A stretch of 64,000 nt of DNA from Marinirhabdus sp963799365 (GCA_963799365.1 CAWCWV010000008.1:296440-360439); one strand, 5' to 3'. Numbered from the stretch's first letter, positions 25,277 through 34,773 are shown. Translations and numbers: made by a program. Notes: generated from the sequence alone by a model not told the origin.

Positions 25277-26569
25277 ATGAAAACAATTACTTTTCTAGCT
25301 GCATTACTAATAGCTATCCCCTCACTTGAGGCACAAAAAAAAGAAATTAAAAAAGCTGAAAAAGCTGTGAATTCTGGTTACCTATCGGATGCCGCTTCCT
25401 ATTTGCAACAGGCAAAACGAATTTTTGCTGCAGCAGATGATGAGACACGTGCGCACTACTATATTGTGGAAGCCGAAATGAACCTTGCTAATAAAGACTT
25501 AGACAAAGACGCATTGGAATCAATTAATAAATCCCTGAAACTAGCCAATAACCATAATCCAAGTTCATCACTTCTGAACAGAATTTCTGATATTGAATCG
25601 AAACTTAAAAGTTTATCATCCAGTGCTGCCACAGGTGAATACAATAATAAAAATTTCTCTGAAGCTGCTAAACTCTATAATGTAGCCTATCAATCTACCA
25701 AAGACACCATTAATTTATTCAACGCCGCAAGAAGTCATTTACTTGCCAAAGAATACAATGAAGCTTTCAGTGCATATAGTCGCCTTTTCTATATGGGTTA
25801 TACGGGCACTAAGGTTAGCTATACCACTACAACAGTTTCATCCAACACCAATGAGGCTTCTAGTGGTACAAGAGAGGTTTTCACTGGTATTAATGAGGTC
25901 TTTAATTCTTCCACTCCTAGAAATGTTGTGGTAGAAAAAGGAACGCAAAAAAGGACACAATTGGTATCAACTACCAGCAAAACCCCTGAGCTTTTGCGTG
26001 GTTTAACAACTGCAGCTATTCAACTTAATAATAAAAGTGCAGCAGTAGCTATAATCGATGAAGCGATAGCCAAAAAACCTAACGACAAAGTATTGTTAAA
26101 TCAGGTTTTCCACTTATACAGGCAATTAGATGCTAAAGATAAATACATTAAAATTATGGATTTATTAATCAGGGAAACACCTAACGACCCTAACCTATAC
26201 TACAATTTTGGTGTGTCAAGTACGGAAAACAACGATATAGATAGAGCTGTGGAGTTTTATAAAAAAACGTTAGAAATGAATCCGAATCATGAAAATGCTA
26301 AGTTAAACTTATCAATTTTATTGTTGGGACAGGAAAAAGTTATCGTCGATGAAATGAATAGTTTGGGTGTATCTACAGCTGAAGATAAACGCTATGAAGA
26401 ATTAAAAGTAAAACGCAACAAACTGTACAACGAAGTGCTTCCTTATTTAGAAAGTATTGTAGCATCACAACCTAAAAATAAAGATTGGGTAAGTAAGCTT
26501 ATGAATATTTATAGCTACCTAGGCCAAGATACAAAGTTGGCTATATTACAGGAAAAATTAGACGACTAA
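25277..26569 (+). CDS. Secreted tetratricopeptide repeat protein
   Basis: A 430-residue protein with signal peptide (about 1-19, ends SLEAQ), then TPR-like helices. The clearest is near 306-345: NDPNLYYNFGVSSTENNDIDRAVEFYKKTLEMNP. A central Thr/Ser-rich stretch (about 178-230) breaks the repeats and may be an exposed loop. It is probably periplasmic and mediates protein contacts. It stands alone between two gene-poor regions. Confidence 0.87.
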   Translation: MKTITFLAALLIAIPSLEAQKKEIKKAEKAVNSGYLSDAASYLQQAKRIFAAADDETRAHYYIVEAEMNLANKDLDKDALESINKSLKLANNHNPSSSLLNRISDIESKLKSLSSSAATGEYNNKNFSEAAKLYNVAYQSTKDTINLFNAARSHLLAKEYNEAFSAYSRLFYMGYTGTKVSYTTTTVSSNTNEASSGTREVFTGINEVFNSSTPRNVVVEKGTQKRTQLVSTTSKTPELLRGLTTAAIQLNNKSAAVAIIDEAIAKKPNDKVLLNQVFHLYRQLDAKDKYIKIMDLLIRETPNDPNLYYNFGVSSTENNDIDRAVEFYKKTLEMNPNHENAKLNLSILLLGQEKVIVDEMNSLGVSTAEDKRYEELKVKRNKLYNEVLPYLESIVASQPKNKDWVSKLMNIYSYLGQDTKLAILQEKLDD

Positions 26570-26720
26570 AATAAAACGTGTAGAAACTAAGCAAATCCTT
26601 AAAATACAAGAGCAGTCTCTAAGCTATGGGAAATATACTCTTGATTTACCAGTCCAGGGAATATGAACGCCCTTGGAAGGTTACTAACTTTATCTTTAAA
26701 TTAGTTACTAAAATTGAAAG

Positions 26721-26861
26721 TTATTGATCTTTAGATTTATCAGTATCTGCCTTGCTAAGTTTTTTATCTGAAGGCACAAAAAGATTAAAGTCGAATTTAA
26801 ATTTGTCCATATCAATATTAGCATATTTTGTGGACTTTTTTTTATCTGGGGATTGTAACAT
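26721..26861 (-). CDS. Small charged protein, 46 residues, hypothetical
   Basis: The ORF starts at an ATG (26861) and has 46 codons: MLQSPDKKKSTKYANIDMDK, then a hydrophobic-acidic patch FKFDFNLFV, then a Lys/Asp-rich end. Composition and length suit a small cytoplasmic protein, and the 663-bp gap around it holds nothing else. No family is recognised. Coding status is uncertain. Confidence 0.4.
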   Translation of the reverse strand: MLQSPDKKKSTKYANIDMDKFKFDFNLFVPSDKKLSKADTDKSKDQ

Positions 26862-27232
26862 AATGTAGGTTTTTTGTTTTGTAATAATGTTCAAAGGTCG
26901 TGCCCTTCACCAATATATTTACTTAATGAAAGGTTATATCTATGTTAACAACATGTAATACATTTTTAAATATCTGAAAATGAGTGGTTTAAAAATTAAT
27001 CTTATTTTTTAAGTTAGAATAAAAATTAAATGTGCTATTCATATTTTCAAGTATTCCTGAAGCTAAAATAGTAAAATCTGTTTTTTAGATAATCTTAAAG
27101 ACCCTACAGAAGATTTATGTTCGAAATATTGACTTATTAGAAGGCAATCTCTAAATTCATTCCCCTAAAGTAAATTTTGCTGCCTAAGAATTAAACTATA
27201 TCACGACATTTTTTTGATTTATCTTTGAGGTC

Positions 27233-28789
27233 ATGAGTACACTGGTTCAGATTTCGATTTTACCTAGGCAACAAGAGGATTTGCTTTATATTTTAGAGTT
27301 GGGCCTTAGCAAGGCAAATTTGCGGAAAAAAGATATTAAAGATTGGCACATTAGAAAACGTTCTATAGATGCACGACGTGCCCCTGTAAAATTGAATCTC
27401 CAGTTAGAATTCTGGAATACAAACGAGGAAGTTCAGCATATCCCTCCATTTATTCCGCAGCATGTTAAAGAGAAAGAAGCTATTGCTATTATAGGATCTG
27501 GTCCTGCAGGGCTATATGCCGCACTTAGGGCAATAGAAGTTGGATTAAAACCTATTCTTTTTGAAAGAGGAAAAGACGTTAGGGAACGTAGAAGAGATCT
27601 GGCAAAAATTAACAAAGAGCACCTGGTCGATCCAGATTCCAATTATTGTTTTGGTGAAGGTGGTGCAGGCACTTATAGCGATGGAAAACTATACACTCGT
27701 TCAAAAAAAAGAGGAAATGTATTAAAAGCCTTAGAGTGGTTTGTACATTTTGGAGCTGACCCCGAAATATTGGTAGATGCACATCCGCATATTGGTACCA
27801 ACAAATTACCAAAGATCATTACCGCTATGAGGGAAGCCATTGTCGAAGCTGGTGGTGAGGTACATTTTAATAGTAAACTAACTGATCTTAAAACTGAAAA
27901 TAATCGCATTTCAGCATTAGAAATTAATGGTTCCCAATGGTATTCTTTCGATACTGTGATTTTAGCAACAGGTCATTCTGCTCGTGATATTTTTTATTTA
28001 CTCGATAAACATCAAATTAAAATTGAAGCAAAACCTTTTGCCATTGGTGTACGTGTAGAACACCAACAGGAATTAATAGATTGGATACAGTACCACGGAG
28101 ATGCAGACAACCTATATTTACCTCCCGCATCTTACGCCTTGGTAGAACAGGTAGATGGCCTAGGGGTTTATTCATTTTGCATGTGCCCTGGCGGCATAAT
28201 AGCACCTTGCGCAACGGCTCAGGAAGAAGTAGTTACAAATGGGTGGAGCCCGAGTAAACGTAATAATCCGTTTGCTAATTCTGGAATTGTTGTGAGTGTA
28301 GCCCCGGAAGATTTACCAGATTATGCTGAAGGAGACCCCTTTGTAGGTCTTAATTTTCAGAAAAAAGTAGAGAGAGACTGCTGGGAGGCAGCGGGAAAGA
28401 CCCAAGCAGTTCCAGCGCAACGTATGATAGATTTTGTGGAAGGGCGTGTGTCTAAGAACTTTCCGAAAACATCCTACCAACCAGGAATAGTTTCGGTAGA
28501 TTTAAACAAGGTATTACCGCCACTTATTGCGAAGCGTTTGCGGAAGGCTTTTAAGAAATTCGGGAAAAAAATGAAAGGATATTACACAAATGAAGCTGTG
28601 TTACACGCGCCAGAAAGCAGAACCTCATCTCCAATCTCAATTCCCAGAAATGCAGAAACTCTAGAGCATATTGAGATTACCGGTTTGTATCCCTGTGGAG
28701 AAGGTGCCGGATATGCTGGCGGGATTATATCTGCTGCCATCGACGGTATTAATTGTGTAGATGCAATTGCGAAGAAAAAAGAGATCTAA
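27233..28789 (+). CDS. NAD(P)/FAD-dependent oxidoreductase (COG2509 type)
   Basis: A 518-residue flavoprotein. The FAD-binding GxGxxG motif is in IAIIGSGPAGLYAALRAIE (about 85-103), after an N-terminal domain of about 80 residues. The family blocks NYCFGEGGAGTYSDGKLYTR and a C-terminal GLYPCGEGAGYAGGIISAA complete the fold. These proteins are conserved in many bacteria and their substrate is not established. A TATCTTTG element (27220-27227) ends five bases before the ATG, so the message may be nearly leaderless. Confidence 0.93.
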   Translation: MSTLVQISILPRQQEDLLYILELGLSKANLRKKDIKDWHIRKRSIDARRAPVKLNLQLEFWNTNEEVQHIPPFIPQHVKEKEAIAIIGSGPAGLYAALRAIEVGLKPILFERGKDVRERRRDLAKINKEHLVDPDSNYCFGEGGAGTYSDGKLYTRSKKRGNVLKALEWFVHFGADPEILVDAHPHIGTNKLPKIITAMREAIVEAGGEVHFNSKLTDLKTENNRISALEINGSQWYSFDTVILATGHSARDIFYLLDKHQIKIEAKPFAIGVRVEHQQELIDWIQYHGDADNLYLPPASYALVEQVDGLGVYSFCMCPGGIIAPCATAQEEVVTNGWSPSKRNNPFANSGIVVSVAPEDLPDYAEGDPFVGLNFQKKVERDCWEAAGKTQAVPAQRMIDFVEGRVSKNFPKTSYQPGIVSVDLNKVLPPLIAKRLRKAFKKFGKKMKGYYTNEAVLHAPESRTSSPISIPRNAETLEHIEITGLYPCGEGAGYAGGIISAAIDGINCVDAIAKKKEI

Positions 28790-28944
28790 GCTTTACTTTC
28801 AGGATTGTTTGCCTTTTTAATAATTGCTTTTAATCGTTCTTTTCTAAGCGCTTTTTCGCTCAATAATTTATTCTTTTTCCGACCCATCAATTTAGAATGC
28901 TTGGCCTTATTCTTCGTGTTTTTTGCTTTTCCTTTTTTGGTCAT
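28786..28944 (-). CDS. Small, very basic protein, 52 residues, hypothetical
   Basis: ATG at 28944, stop overlapping the stop of the convergent flavoprotein gene by four bases. The 52 residues are about one-third Lys/Arg (MTKKGKAKNTKNKAKHSKLM, later EKALRKERLKAIIKKANN). Such a composition suggests RNA, ribosome or DNA binding. The 294-bp gap would otherwise be empty. No family is recognised. Confidence 0.5.
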   Translation of the reverse strand: MTKKGKAKNTKNKAKHSKLMGRKKNKLLSEKALRKERLKAIIKKANNPESKA

Positions 28945-29083
28945 GTATTTTCGGAATAATGTTTAATATACTGGATATTTTGCAATCTACGGTGCCCAAT
29001 GTATTTTTCATTTATAACTAATCTTTAACGGGCGAATGGCTAGTAATTGAGTAATTTTCACGCTTCTAATATTTTACATACCT

Positions 29084-29764
29084 ATGAAAAACACCTATTC
29101 CGTTGAAATTTTAAACTTTGACACCATCGATGTATTACCAAATGCGTGGAACGACCAAAAATATACTGATGTTTTAAATGCATTGGATTTTGGCGATACA
29201 GCTACGTTAAAACCCTCAGAATTAAAAGAAATGGCCATGTTGGCACTTACCGATAATGAGCCCAACGAAGCAGCCAAGGTCTTACTGGATTATATTTTCG
29301 ATGACCGTCTCAACGAAGGTCAGAAAGACAACCTTTCCCACGAAATGATAGATGAAAAAATGTGGGAAGAATATGCCGAAATTGCGATGCACGAAGAGTT
29401 TTTCAACATTGGTCAGTTATTGTATCAATCCTACAACGGGAAATTTCCTCACCCGGAGGCAGCACAGTTTCAACTTAAAATTTCAGCAAAAAAGAAATCA
29501 GATCTTGAAATTTTTGATACAGATACCGAAACAAATATCATGAGGATCGCAACGCAGGGAATGCCTCCCAATACACTCATTAAAAGACTATATAAAGACG
29601 AATTAGAAGGGGAGGATTTTGAGGAAGCCCAAAACATTATCTGGCAATTAAAGGAAATAACAAAAGAGGAAAACAGTATGACTTTTGAAGTAATCTCCTC
29701 TATGTATTGGTTTCACGACTTGAAGTTTGTAAAGGGTTTTGAAGCGATTTTACTATCAGAATAA
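29084..29764 (+). CDS. Conserved-looking cytoplasmic protein, unknown
   Basis: A 226-residue acidic protein without signal peptide or membrane helix, probably all-helical (LKPSELKEMAMLALTDNEPNEAAKVLLDYIF, then EMIDEKMWEEYAEIAMHEEFFNIGQLLYQSY). The helix pattern hints at a repeat fold like TPR, but no motif is firm. I do not recognise the family. Codon use and spacing look native, and the next gene starts 64 bp downstream. Confidence 0.75.
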   Translation: MKNTYSVEILNFDTIDVLPNAWNDQKYTDVLNALDFGDTATLKPSELKEMAMLALTDNEPNEAAKVLLDYIFDDRLNEGQKDNLSHEMIDEKMWEEYAEIAMHEEFFNIGQLLYQSYNGKFPHPEAAQFQLKISAKKKSDLEIFDTDTETNIMRIATQGMPPNTLIKRLYKDELEGEDFEEAQNIIWQLKEITKEENSMTFEVISSMYWFHDLKFVKGFEAILLSE

Positions 29765-29828
29765 ATAAGTTTGACCTTTAAATGTTGGTTTTATGTCGAA
29801 ATTAATTTTGCATTGGGTTACATAACAC

Positions 29829-30242
29829 ATGGAATTAGGAACCATAAGATTACTTTTTGATACGGGACTTTTTGTTCTGATTTGGATGATACAACTCGTG
29901 GTGTATCCGAGCTTTTTGTATTATGAAAAAGATAGTTTAATAAAGTGGCATAAAAAGTATACTTCTGGGCTGTCGTTTGTTGTAATTCCATTAATGTTTG
30001 GTCAATTAATTCTTGCTGTTTTTCAGTTAGTTCAGCAAACTGTCCCAGAGACCATTGTAAGCCTTGCATTAGTGCTAGCGGTCTGGATAGTTACTTTTAT
30101 ACAATTTGTACCCATACATAAGGCAATCACTAAAAGGAACAGTACTCCAGTCCTGTTAAAACGATTGGTAAAACGAAACTGGTTAAGAACGATATTATGG
30201 ACTTTATTGTTCTGCTGGAGCCTGTATTTTAATGGGGGATAA
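29829..30242 (+). CDS. Four-helix membrane protein, unknown
   Basis: A 137-residue integral membrane protein with four hydrophobic helices (about 5-28, 48-66, 73-93, 118-134) and a basic loop before the last (KRNSTPVLLKRLVKRNWLR). The block YPSFLYYEKDSLIKWHKKYT lies between helices 1 and 2. Function is unknown. It lies between two same-strand genes but with a 109-bp gap to the next. Confidence 0.75.
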   Translation: MELGTIRLLFDTGLFVLIWMIQLVVYPSFLYYEKDSLIKWHKKYTSGLSFVVIPLMFGQLILAVFQLVQQTVPETIVSLALVLAVWIVTFIQFVPIHKAITKRNSTPVLLKRLVKRNWLRTILWTLLFCWSLYFNGG

Positions 30243-30351
30243 TTATTTTCAATCTGAAGACAAGGTTTTGAAGGCATTTGCTACGCTCAAATTGATAGGT
30301 TTTGAAAACAGGGATACTAGATAAAGTAAACGTCATTAAGCAAACTAAGAT

Positions 30352-31596
30352 ATGGAGAAACATTCTTATAAAATACACATAATTGGTGCTGGAATAAGCG
30401 GTCTTATAGCCGCTAAAGTTTTGGAAAATCATGGGTACAGTCCTACTGTATTTGAAGCTACAGACAGGGTAGGCGGGAGAGTTAAAACAGATATTGTACA
30501 AGGGTACCAATTAGATCACGGCTTTCAAGTGCTTCTTACTGAATATCCTGCAGCAAAAAAATACCTGGACTATGAAGCTTTAGAATTACAGACGTTTTTG
30601 CCGGGAGCCACAATCTTTCAGAACAAAACCCAAAAAACCCTTGGAGATCCATTGCGAAATATATCATTACTTATTCCAACATTATTTTCTGGAATAGGGA
30701 CTTTTTCAGACAAAATAAAAGTTTTAAAACTAAACAGCCTTCTTAAAAAACTGACCTTAACTGAAATCTTTTCAAAACCAGAAAAAACAACATTACAATA
30801 CCTCAGAGATTTTGGCTTTTCTGAAAAAATGATAACCGAATTTTTTAAACCATTTTTTACCGGTATATTTTTAGAGGATAAACTGGAAACATCTAGCAGG
30901 ATGTTCGAATTTGTCTATAAAATGTTTGGAGAAGGTGCTGCAGCATTACCAAAATCGGGTATTGAAGCGATACCAAAACAATTAAAAGAAAGTTTACATC
31001 GAACAATTTTCCATTTTAATACAGCTGTAAAAACCGTAAAAGAGCATACATTAATCCTTGCCGATGGCACCGAAGTTGAAAGCGACTTTATAATACTCGC
31101 TACAGCACCAAGCAACCTTTTACCAAATTTGAAAAACCAGGAAACACTTTGGAAATCCTGCGATACGCTATACTTTGAAAGCGATACCAAAGCCATGAAC
31201 AAACCTATTATAGGGCTTCTTGCAAACGGAGAAGCACTTGTAAATAATATATTTTATCATACGAGCATTGCAACACAATCTGTTGGAAAGAAGGAACTTT
31301 TATCCGTCACGGTAGTAAAAAATCATAAACTAACCACTGAAGATTTGGTAACACAGGTTCAGATGGAGCTTGAAGCACATTGTGCAATCGAATCACTCAC
31401 TTTTTTAAAGCATTACAAAATAGAACAAGCTTTGCCTAAATTAGAGCAATTAAACTATGCTATGTCACCCTCTGAGACAAGTGTAACGCCTTCTATTTTT
31501 TTGGCAGGAGATATACAACTTAACGGTTCCTTAAATGCTGCCATAATTTCTGGAGAAAGTGCTGCATTGGGTGTTATTGAAAAACTTTTAAACTAA
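30352..31596 (+). CDS. FAD-dependent amine oxidase-like protein
   Basis: A 414-residue flavoprotein. The N-terminus has the dinucleotide-binding fingerprint IHIIGAGISGLIAAKVLENHG followed by VFEATDRVGGRVKTD, typical of amine oxidase, phytoene desaturase and protoporphyrinogen oxidase relatives. The C-terminus has the flavin-contacting FLAGDIQLNGSLNAAIISGE block. The substrate cannot be told from sequence. No carotenoid or haem genes are adjacent. Confidence 0.92.
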   Translation: MEKHSYKIHIIGAGISGLIAAKVLENHGYSPTVFEATDRVGGRVKTDIVQGYQLDHGFQVLLTEYPAAKKYLDYEALELQTFLPGATIFQNKTQKTLGDPLRNISLLIPTLFSGIGTFSDKIKVLKLNSLLKKLTLTEIFSKPEKTTLQYLRDFGFSEKMITEFFKPFFTGIFLEDKLETSSRMFEFVYKMFGEGAAALPKSGIEAIPKQLKESLHRTIFHFNTAVKTVKEHTLILADGTEVESDFIILATAPSNLLPNLKNQETLWKSCDTLYFESDTKAMNKPIIGLLANGEALVNNIFYHTSIATQSVGKKELLSVTVVKNHKLTTEDLVTQVQMELEAHCAIESLTFLKHYKIEQALPKLEQLNYAMSPSETSVTPSIFLAGDIQLNGSLNAAIISGESAALGVIEKLLN

Positions 31597-31626
31597 TAGT
31601 ATAAAGCATAGTATAGATTAAAATTT

Positions 31627-31989
31627 TTAGATAGCAACAGCATATTTTTCCAGAAGTGCTAAAGATGCATATTGAAGCGCTTTATGGCTAGTGGCTTCCA
31701 ATACTACAGGAGGTGCTACCCCAGCTTTTTCAGCTTCAATCCATCTGGATATGCATAAGCACCATTTAGATCCTTCTACGAGACCTGGGAAGCTCCATTG
31801 AGGAATGGGCGTCGTTAAATCGTTTCCTCTGGACTTCGTATACATTAAAAATTCAGCTGTCATCATAGCACATACCACATGAGTACCGGCATCTTGAGAA
31901 AGCGGACAACAATACCCATCTCTAAGGTACCCAGTCGCAGGGTCTAAGCAACAGGGTTCTAATTTATCTCCAAAAACGTTTAATTCCAT
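31627..31989 (-). CDS. DUF2237 family protein
   Basis: A 120-residue soluble protein with the family's start NVFGDKLEPCCLDPATGYLRDGYC and the blocks THVVCAMMTAEFL, SFPGLVEGSKWCLCISRW and LEATSHKALQYASL. The several conserved Cys residues suggest metal or redox chemistry, but the function is unknown. It lies 2 bp after the small gene at 31992, so the pair is an operon. Confidence 0.94.
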   Translation of the reverse strand: MELNVFGDKLEPCCLDPATGYLRDGYCCPLSQDAGTHVVCAMMTAEFLMYTKSRGNDLTTPIPQWSFPGLVEGSKWCLCISRWIEAEKAGVAPPVVLEATSHKALQYASLALLEKYAVAI

Positions 31990-31991
31990 TT

Positions 31992-32219
31992 TTATAACAT
32001 GGCATCAGGTCGCCCTTTGAGTCTTACCTCTATTTTTTTCTTTTTAACCGTCAGCCGTTTCATAATATCCATAAGTTTGGTATCCTTGGATTTCTTGTAA
32101 ATTTCGTTTAATGCGAGTATTAATTTCTTGGCTTTTCTAGATGCCTTTACCCTGTCACTTGTAGACATATGGCTCATTTTCTCTTTCTCGAAAGCGAGTG
32201 CTTCATTGATTACTTTCAT
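31992..32219 (-). CDS. Small basic helical protein, paralogue of the gene at 37157
   Basis: 75 residues: an acidic-amphipathic start, MSTSDRVKASRKAKKLI, then a Lys-rich end KKKKIEVRLKGRP. It shares the pattern M(S/T)TSDRV.ASR.AK(R/K)LIL..NE(I/V)YK and the whole C-terminal block with the 71-residue protein at 37157. Length and charge suggest a nucleic-acid or ribosome-associated protein; this is inference. It is co-transcribed with the DUF2237 gene. Confidence 0.85.
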   Translation of the reverse strand: MKVINEALAFEKEKMSHMSTSDRVKASRKAKKLILALNEIYKKSKDTKLMDIMKRLTVKKKKIEVRLKGRPDAML

Positions 32220-32622
32220 AACTTTTTGTTTTAAAATTAATAAAACAAAATATTATTTATTAATATATATAATTGATTAAGTCTATTCAAGTATAAGCTT
32301 CATTTTCCTAAATAACTTAAATTGAACGGATTTAAAAATCGAATTGAACTAGAGCAAGACCCAAAAAAATAATATTGGTAGGTTTTTTATAAAACTATTA
32401 CTTTATATTCTGAAAACCATTTAAATAATATTCTCTCCTGTATAAAATAATTTATAAAATTTCAACCTATCGTATCGAGCCAATCCTATAAGGAAAGCTA
32501 CTTCTCCAATGATGTCGCTACAAGATTTAAAATTAGTTGCTGGTTTTTAAGGTGTTATGGGAATAAAGTAAAAAATAAAATGATTTTACCAAATAAGGAA
32601 ATCAAAATAAAAAGTTAAACAA
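32220..32622. other. Intergenic region, 403 bp, no gene seen
   Basis: AT-rich sequence between two minus-strand genes. I see no ORF above a dozen codons with coding character, no clear hairpin with T-run and no repeat. The promoter of the 31992-32219 gene should lie at its left end. Confidence 0.55.
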
Positions 32623-33321
32623 CTACTTGTTTTTTTTCTTATCCCACCACACATAGAGCCCAAATAGAATAAGGCTAACTATAGAACCCCAAAGGAGGCC
32701 TGTCTTTAAAGTTTCGGTACTTTTTCCAAGGATTGCTATAAATAAGATTAATGGCAAAATGCCTACTAAGGTTGCGCCTATAAACTTCCAATAATTCATC
32801 TTTAGTATTCCTCCCACAAAACTTATGGCATCATTGGATAAAATAGGGTTTAACCTAGTAACAATAACGGCCCAGAATCCATAGTCTTCAATAAACTGCT
32901 CTATTTTTTTTTCAGTTTTCTGTCCCAACAATTTCATCACTGCTGTTTGCCCCAATTTGCTTCCAATGATATACCCTACAGATGAGGCTGCGAATACCGC
33001 AACTAAAATAATAACACTTCCCCAAATAGGACCATAAGCTAAGATAGACACTACCATTAACGCAATTGAAGGAACCACCAATAAAAACATCTGTAAAACC
33101 ATCGCCAGAATCAATACAAATGGCCCTAACCATCCAAATCCAGATACCCATTGTTCAATTCGCTTTTCATCATTACTAATTAACACTGTCCAGGCCTCAT
33201 TTAAAAACTGCTGCACACTTGGTATTAAAAAATAACAAGCAATAATACCGCTCACCAATAGTATAGAAAGGTAGAGTGGTAGTTTACTTTTTGAGGTTTT
33301 TTCGTTATTATTTTGCGCCAT
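32623..33321 (-). CDS. TVP38/TMEM64 (VTT domain) membrane protein
   Basis: A 232-residue inner-membrane protein with about six helices. The VTT/SNARE-associated core is visible: GPIWGSVIILVAVFAASSVGYIIGSKLG (about 91-118), then FWAVIVTRLNPILSNDAISFVGGILKMNYWKF (about 148-179) with the family's Arg and Asn-Pro. DedA/VTT proteins are linked to lipid scrambling and membrane homeostasis. The ATG overlaps the stop of the 47-residue ORF at 33321-33464 by one base. Confidence 0.92.
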   Translation of the reverse strand: MAQNNNEKTSKSKLPLYLSILLVSGIIACYFLIPSVQQFLNEAWTVLISNDEKRIEQWVSGFGWLGPFVLILAMVLQMFLLVVPSIALMVVSILAYGPIWGSVIILVAVFAASSVGYIIGSKLGQTAVMKLLGQKTEKKIEQFIEDYGFWAVIVTRLNPILSNDAISFVGGILKMNYWKFIGATLVGILPLILFIAILGKSTETLKTGLLWGSIVSLILFGLYVWWDKKKNK

Positions 33322-33464
33322 TAGTTAAAATTAACTTGAATAATTGAAGCTGATGCTTTACCAGACTCATTTGAAATATACAAAGTACCGTCTGGGCTAA
33401 ATGTTTTATATGCATTTTTCTTTTTGAAGCTTTTAAAAGCACCATCATTCATAATAATTTTCAT
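33321..33464 (-). CDS. Small ORF coupled to the VTT gene, 47 residues
   Basis: ATG at 33464. The stop TAA shares its last base with the ATG of the VTT gene (TAATG overlap), a typical mark of translational coupling. The 47-residue product reads MKIIMNDGAFKSFKKKNAYK followed by FSPDGTLYISNESGKASAS. Its second half looks like one beta-hairpin. No family is recognised. An in-frame stop lies not far upstream, so it is not the tail of a larger gene. Confidence 0.45.
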   Translation of the reverse strand: MKIIMNDGAFKSFKKKNAYKTFSPDGTLYISNESGKASASIIQVNFN

Positions 33465-33686
33465 TTCTTCGGAAATTTCAACAATAATACACTACAATTC
33501 TATAAAGAAATAGTAATCACGGAATTTTTAAAATTTGCAGCCTTTTTCTGTAAACTGAAATTGACACAACTCCAATTATATTTTAAAATTTTTAATTCAA
33601 AAAACTAAAGCGTCAATATTTATGAATTTTTTGTGGATTTTATCCCGAATACTATAATACATTTGTATTCAAATTTATAAAACACA

Positions 33687-34064
33687 TTGAAAAAGCTGCA
33701 AAAAATAGTGAGCCTTTGGATGGCCATTTTGCTTACAGTATTATCTGCAAATGCAAATGCTGTTAGCGCTTCTGATATTGTAAATACTAATACCTCAACC
33801 GAGAACAGTATTGACGTTGTCTCCTTTGGCAAAACTGCACCCTACTTTGTTAATAGTGCTCAACAACAAATAATTGTTGATACGGAGCGTGAATCCTTGC
33901 CGTTATCATTAGATGACAATCTATGGTTTTTCGCACCTAACAAGTATAATTCTAGGAACATTTTAAATGTTTTAGAAAACAATAAAAAGAGCACTCCTGA
34001 AAGTGCTTCATTTAGTAAATACTTCACAAAACAACTACTTTTTCCTTTCCATTCTCACTGGTAA
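33687..34064 (+). CDS. Secreted protein of unknown function, 125 residues
   Basis: The only in-frame start that keeps the signal peptide is TTG at 33687. The signal peptide (MKKLQKIVSLWMAILLTVLS, cut near ANA-VSA) is convincing. The rest is a polar, probably flexible region ending in aromatic residues (FPFHSHW). No domain is recognised. It stands alone. Confidence 0.6.
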   Translation: MKKLQKIVSLWMAILLTVLSANANAVSASDIVNTNTSTENSIDVVSFGKTAPYFVNSAQQQIIVDTERESLPLSLDDNLWFFAPNKYNSRNILNVLENNKKSTPESASFSKYFTKQLLFPFHSHW

Positions 34065-34152
34065 TAAATTGTTGAATTTCTGCTATAAGGTAAGATTTCG
34101 TCGGAAATTTTACAAAATCACAATAATTTAATTTTACCAAATATAACATATC

Positions 34153-34689
34153 ATGGAAACAGGAATGATCGCAATCGCTGCGGCACTTTTTGCTGCAATT
34201 TTAATACCCACTTTATTAATCATTAAAAACACGAAACAACAGTCCCAAAAACTATTGAATGGGCTTAAGGCTATAGTGGCAGCAAACAACGGGGTTTTAT
34301 CCCAGCATACCGAGCAAAGCAATTTTGCACTAGGAATAGACAACAGTGCTAAAACCGTCTACTTTTTTAAACAAACCGAAGATGGTGAAATGTCTCAAGT
34401 AATTGATCTAACACAGGTAACATCCTGTGAAATTATTACTCAAAAAAGACGTATAAAAAAGGAGAATGGATTTGAAGAAATGGTCGATAGCATAACACTG
34501 GTGTTTCCCACTAACAACAATGGAGAAAGAAAAGAAATAGAACTCTACAATGAAAACGACTCCCTTTTAAACGACGAAATCGCCATAGCGGAAGACTGGA
34601 AAAAAGCAGTGCAACATATTCTTATGGATAAGAAAGAGGGGATAGAACAACAGAAAGATCAAAAATTTACAACGGTAGTGGCAGCCTAA
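34153..34689 (+). CDS. Single-pass membrane protein of unknown function
   Basis: 178 residues: one N-terminal membrane helix (about 3-23, GMIAIAAALFAAILIPTLLII), then a soluble cytoplasmic domain with beta-rich segments (SNFALGIDNSAKTVYFFKQ and VTSCEIITQKRRIKK) and a charged helix at the end. The soluble part recalls PH-like domains of small membrane proteins, without a firm match. A strong terminator follows at 34727. Confidence 0.72.
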   Translation: METGMIAIAAALFAAILIPTLLIIKNTKQQSQKLLNGLKAIVAANNGVLSQHTEQSNFALGIDNSAKTVYFFKQTEDGEMSQVIDLTQVTSCEIITQKRRIKKENGFEEMVDSITLVFPTNNNGERKEIELYNENDSLLNDEIAIAEDWKKAVQHILMDKKEGIEQQKDQKFTTVVAA

Positions 34690-34726
34690 GGAGGTGAAGA
34701 TTAATTTGCTTATGATGTAGCTAGAA

Positions 34727-34756
34727 AGAGTCGAGATATTCTCGGCTCTTTTTTTT
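34727..34756 (+). terminator. Rho-independent terminator
   Basis: A ten-base-pair stem (AGAGTCGAGA with TCTCGGCTCT, one wobble pair, three-base loop) runs into eight T on the plus strand, 38 bases past the stop at 34689. It also sits 18 bases beyond the convergent FUSC gene end. Confidence 0.85.
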
Positions 34757-34773
34757 AACCACTGTGCGTACGC

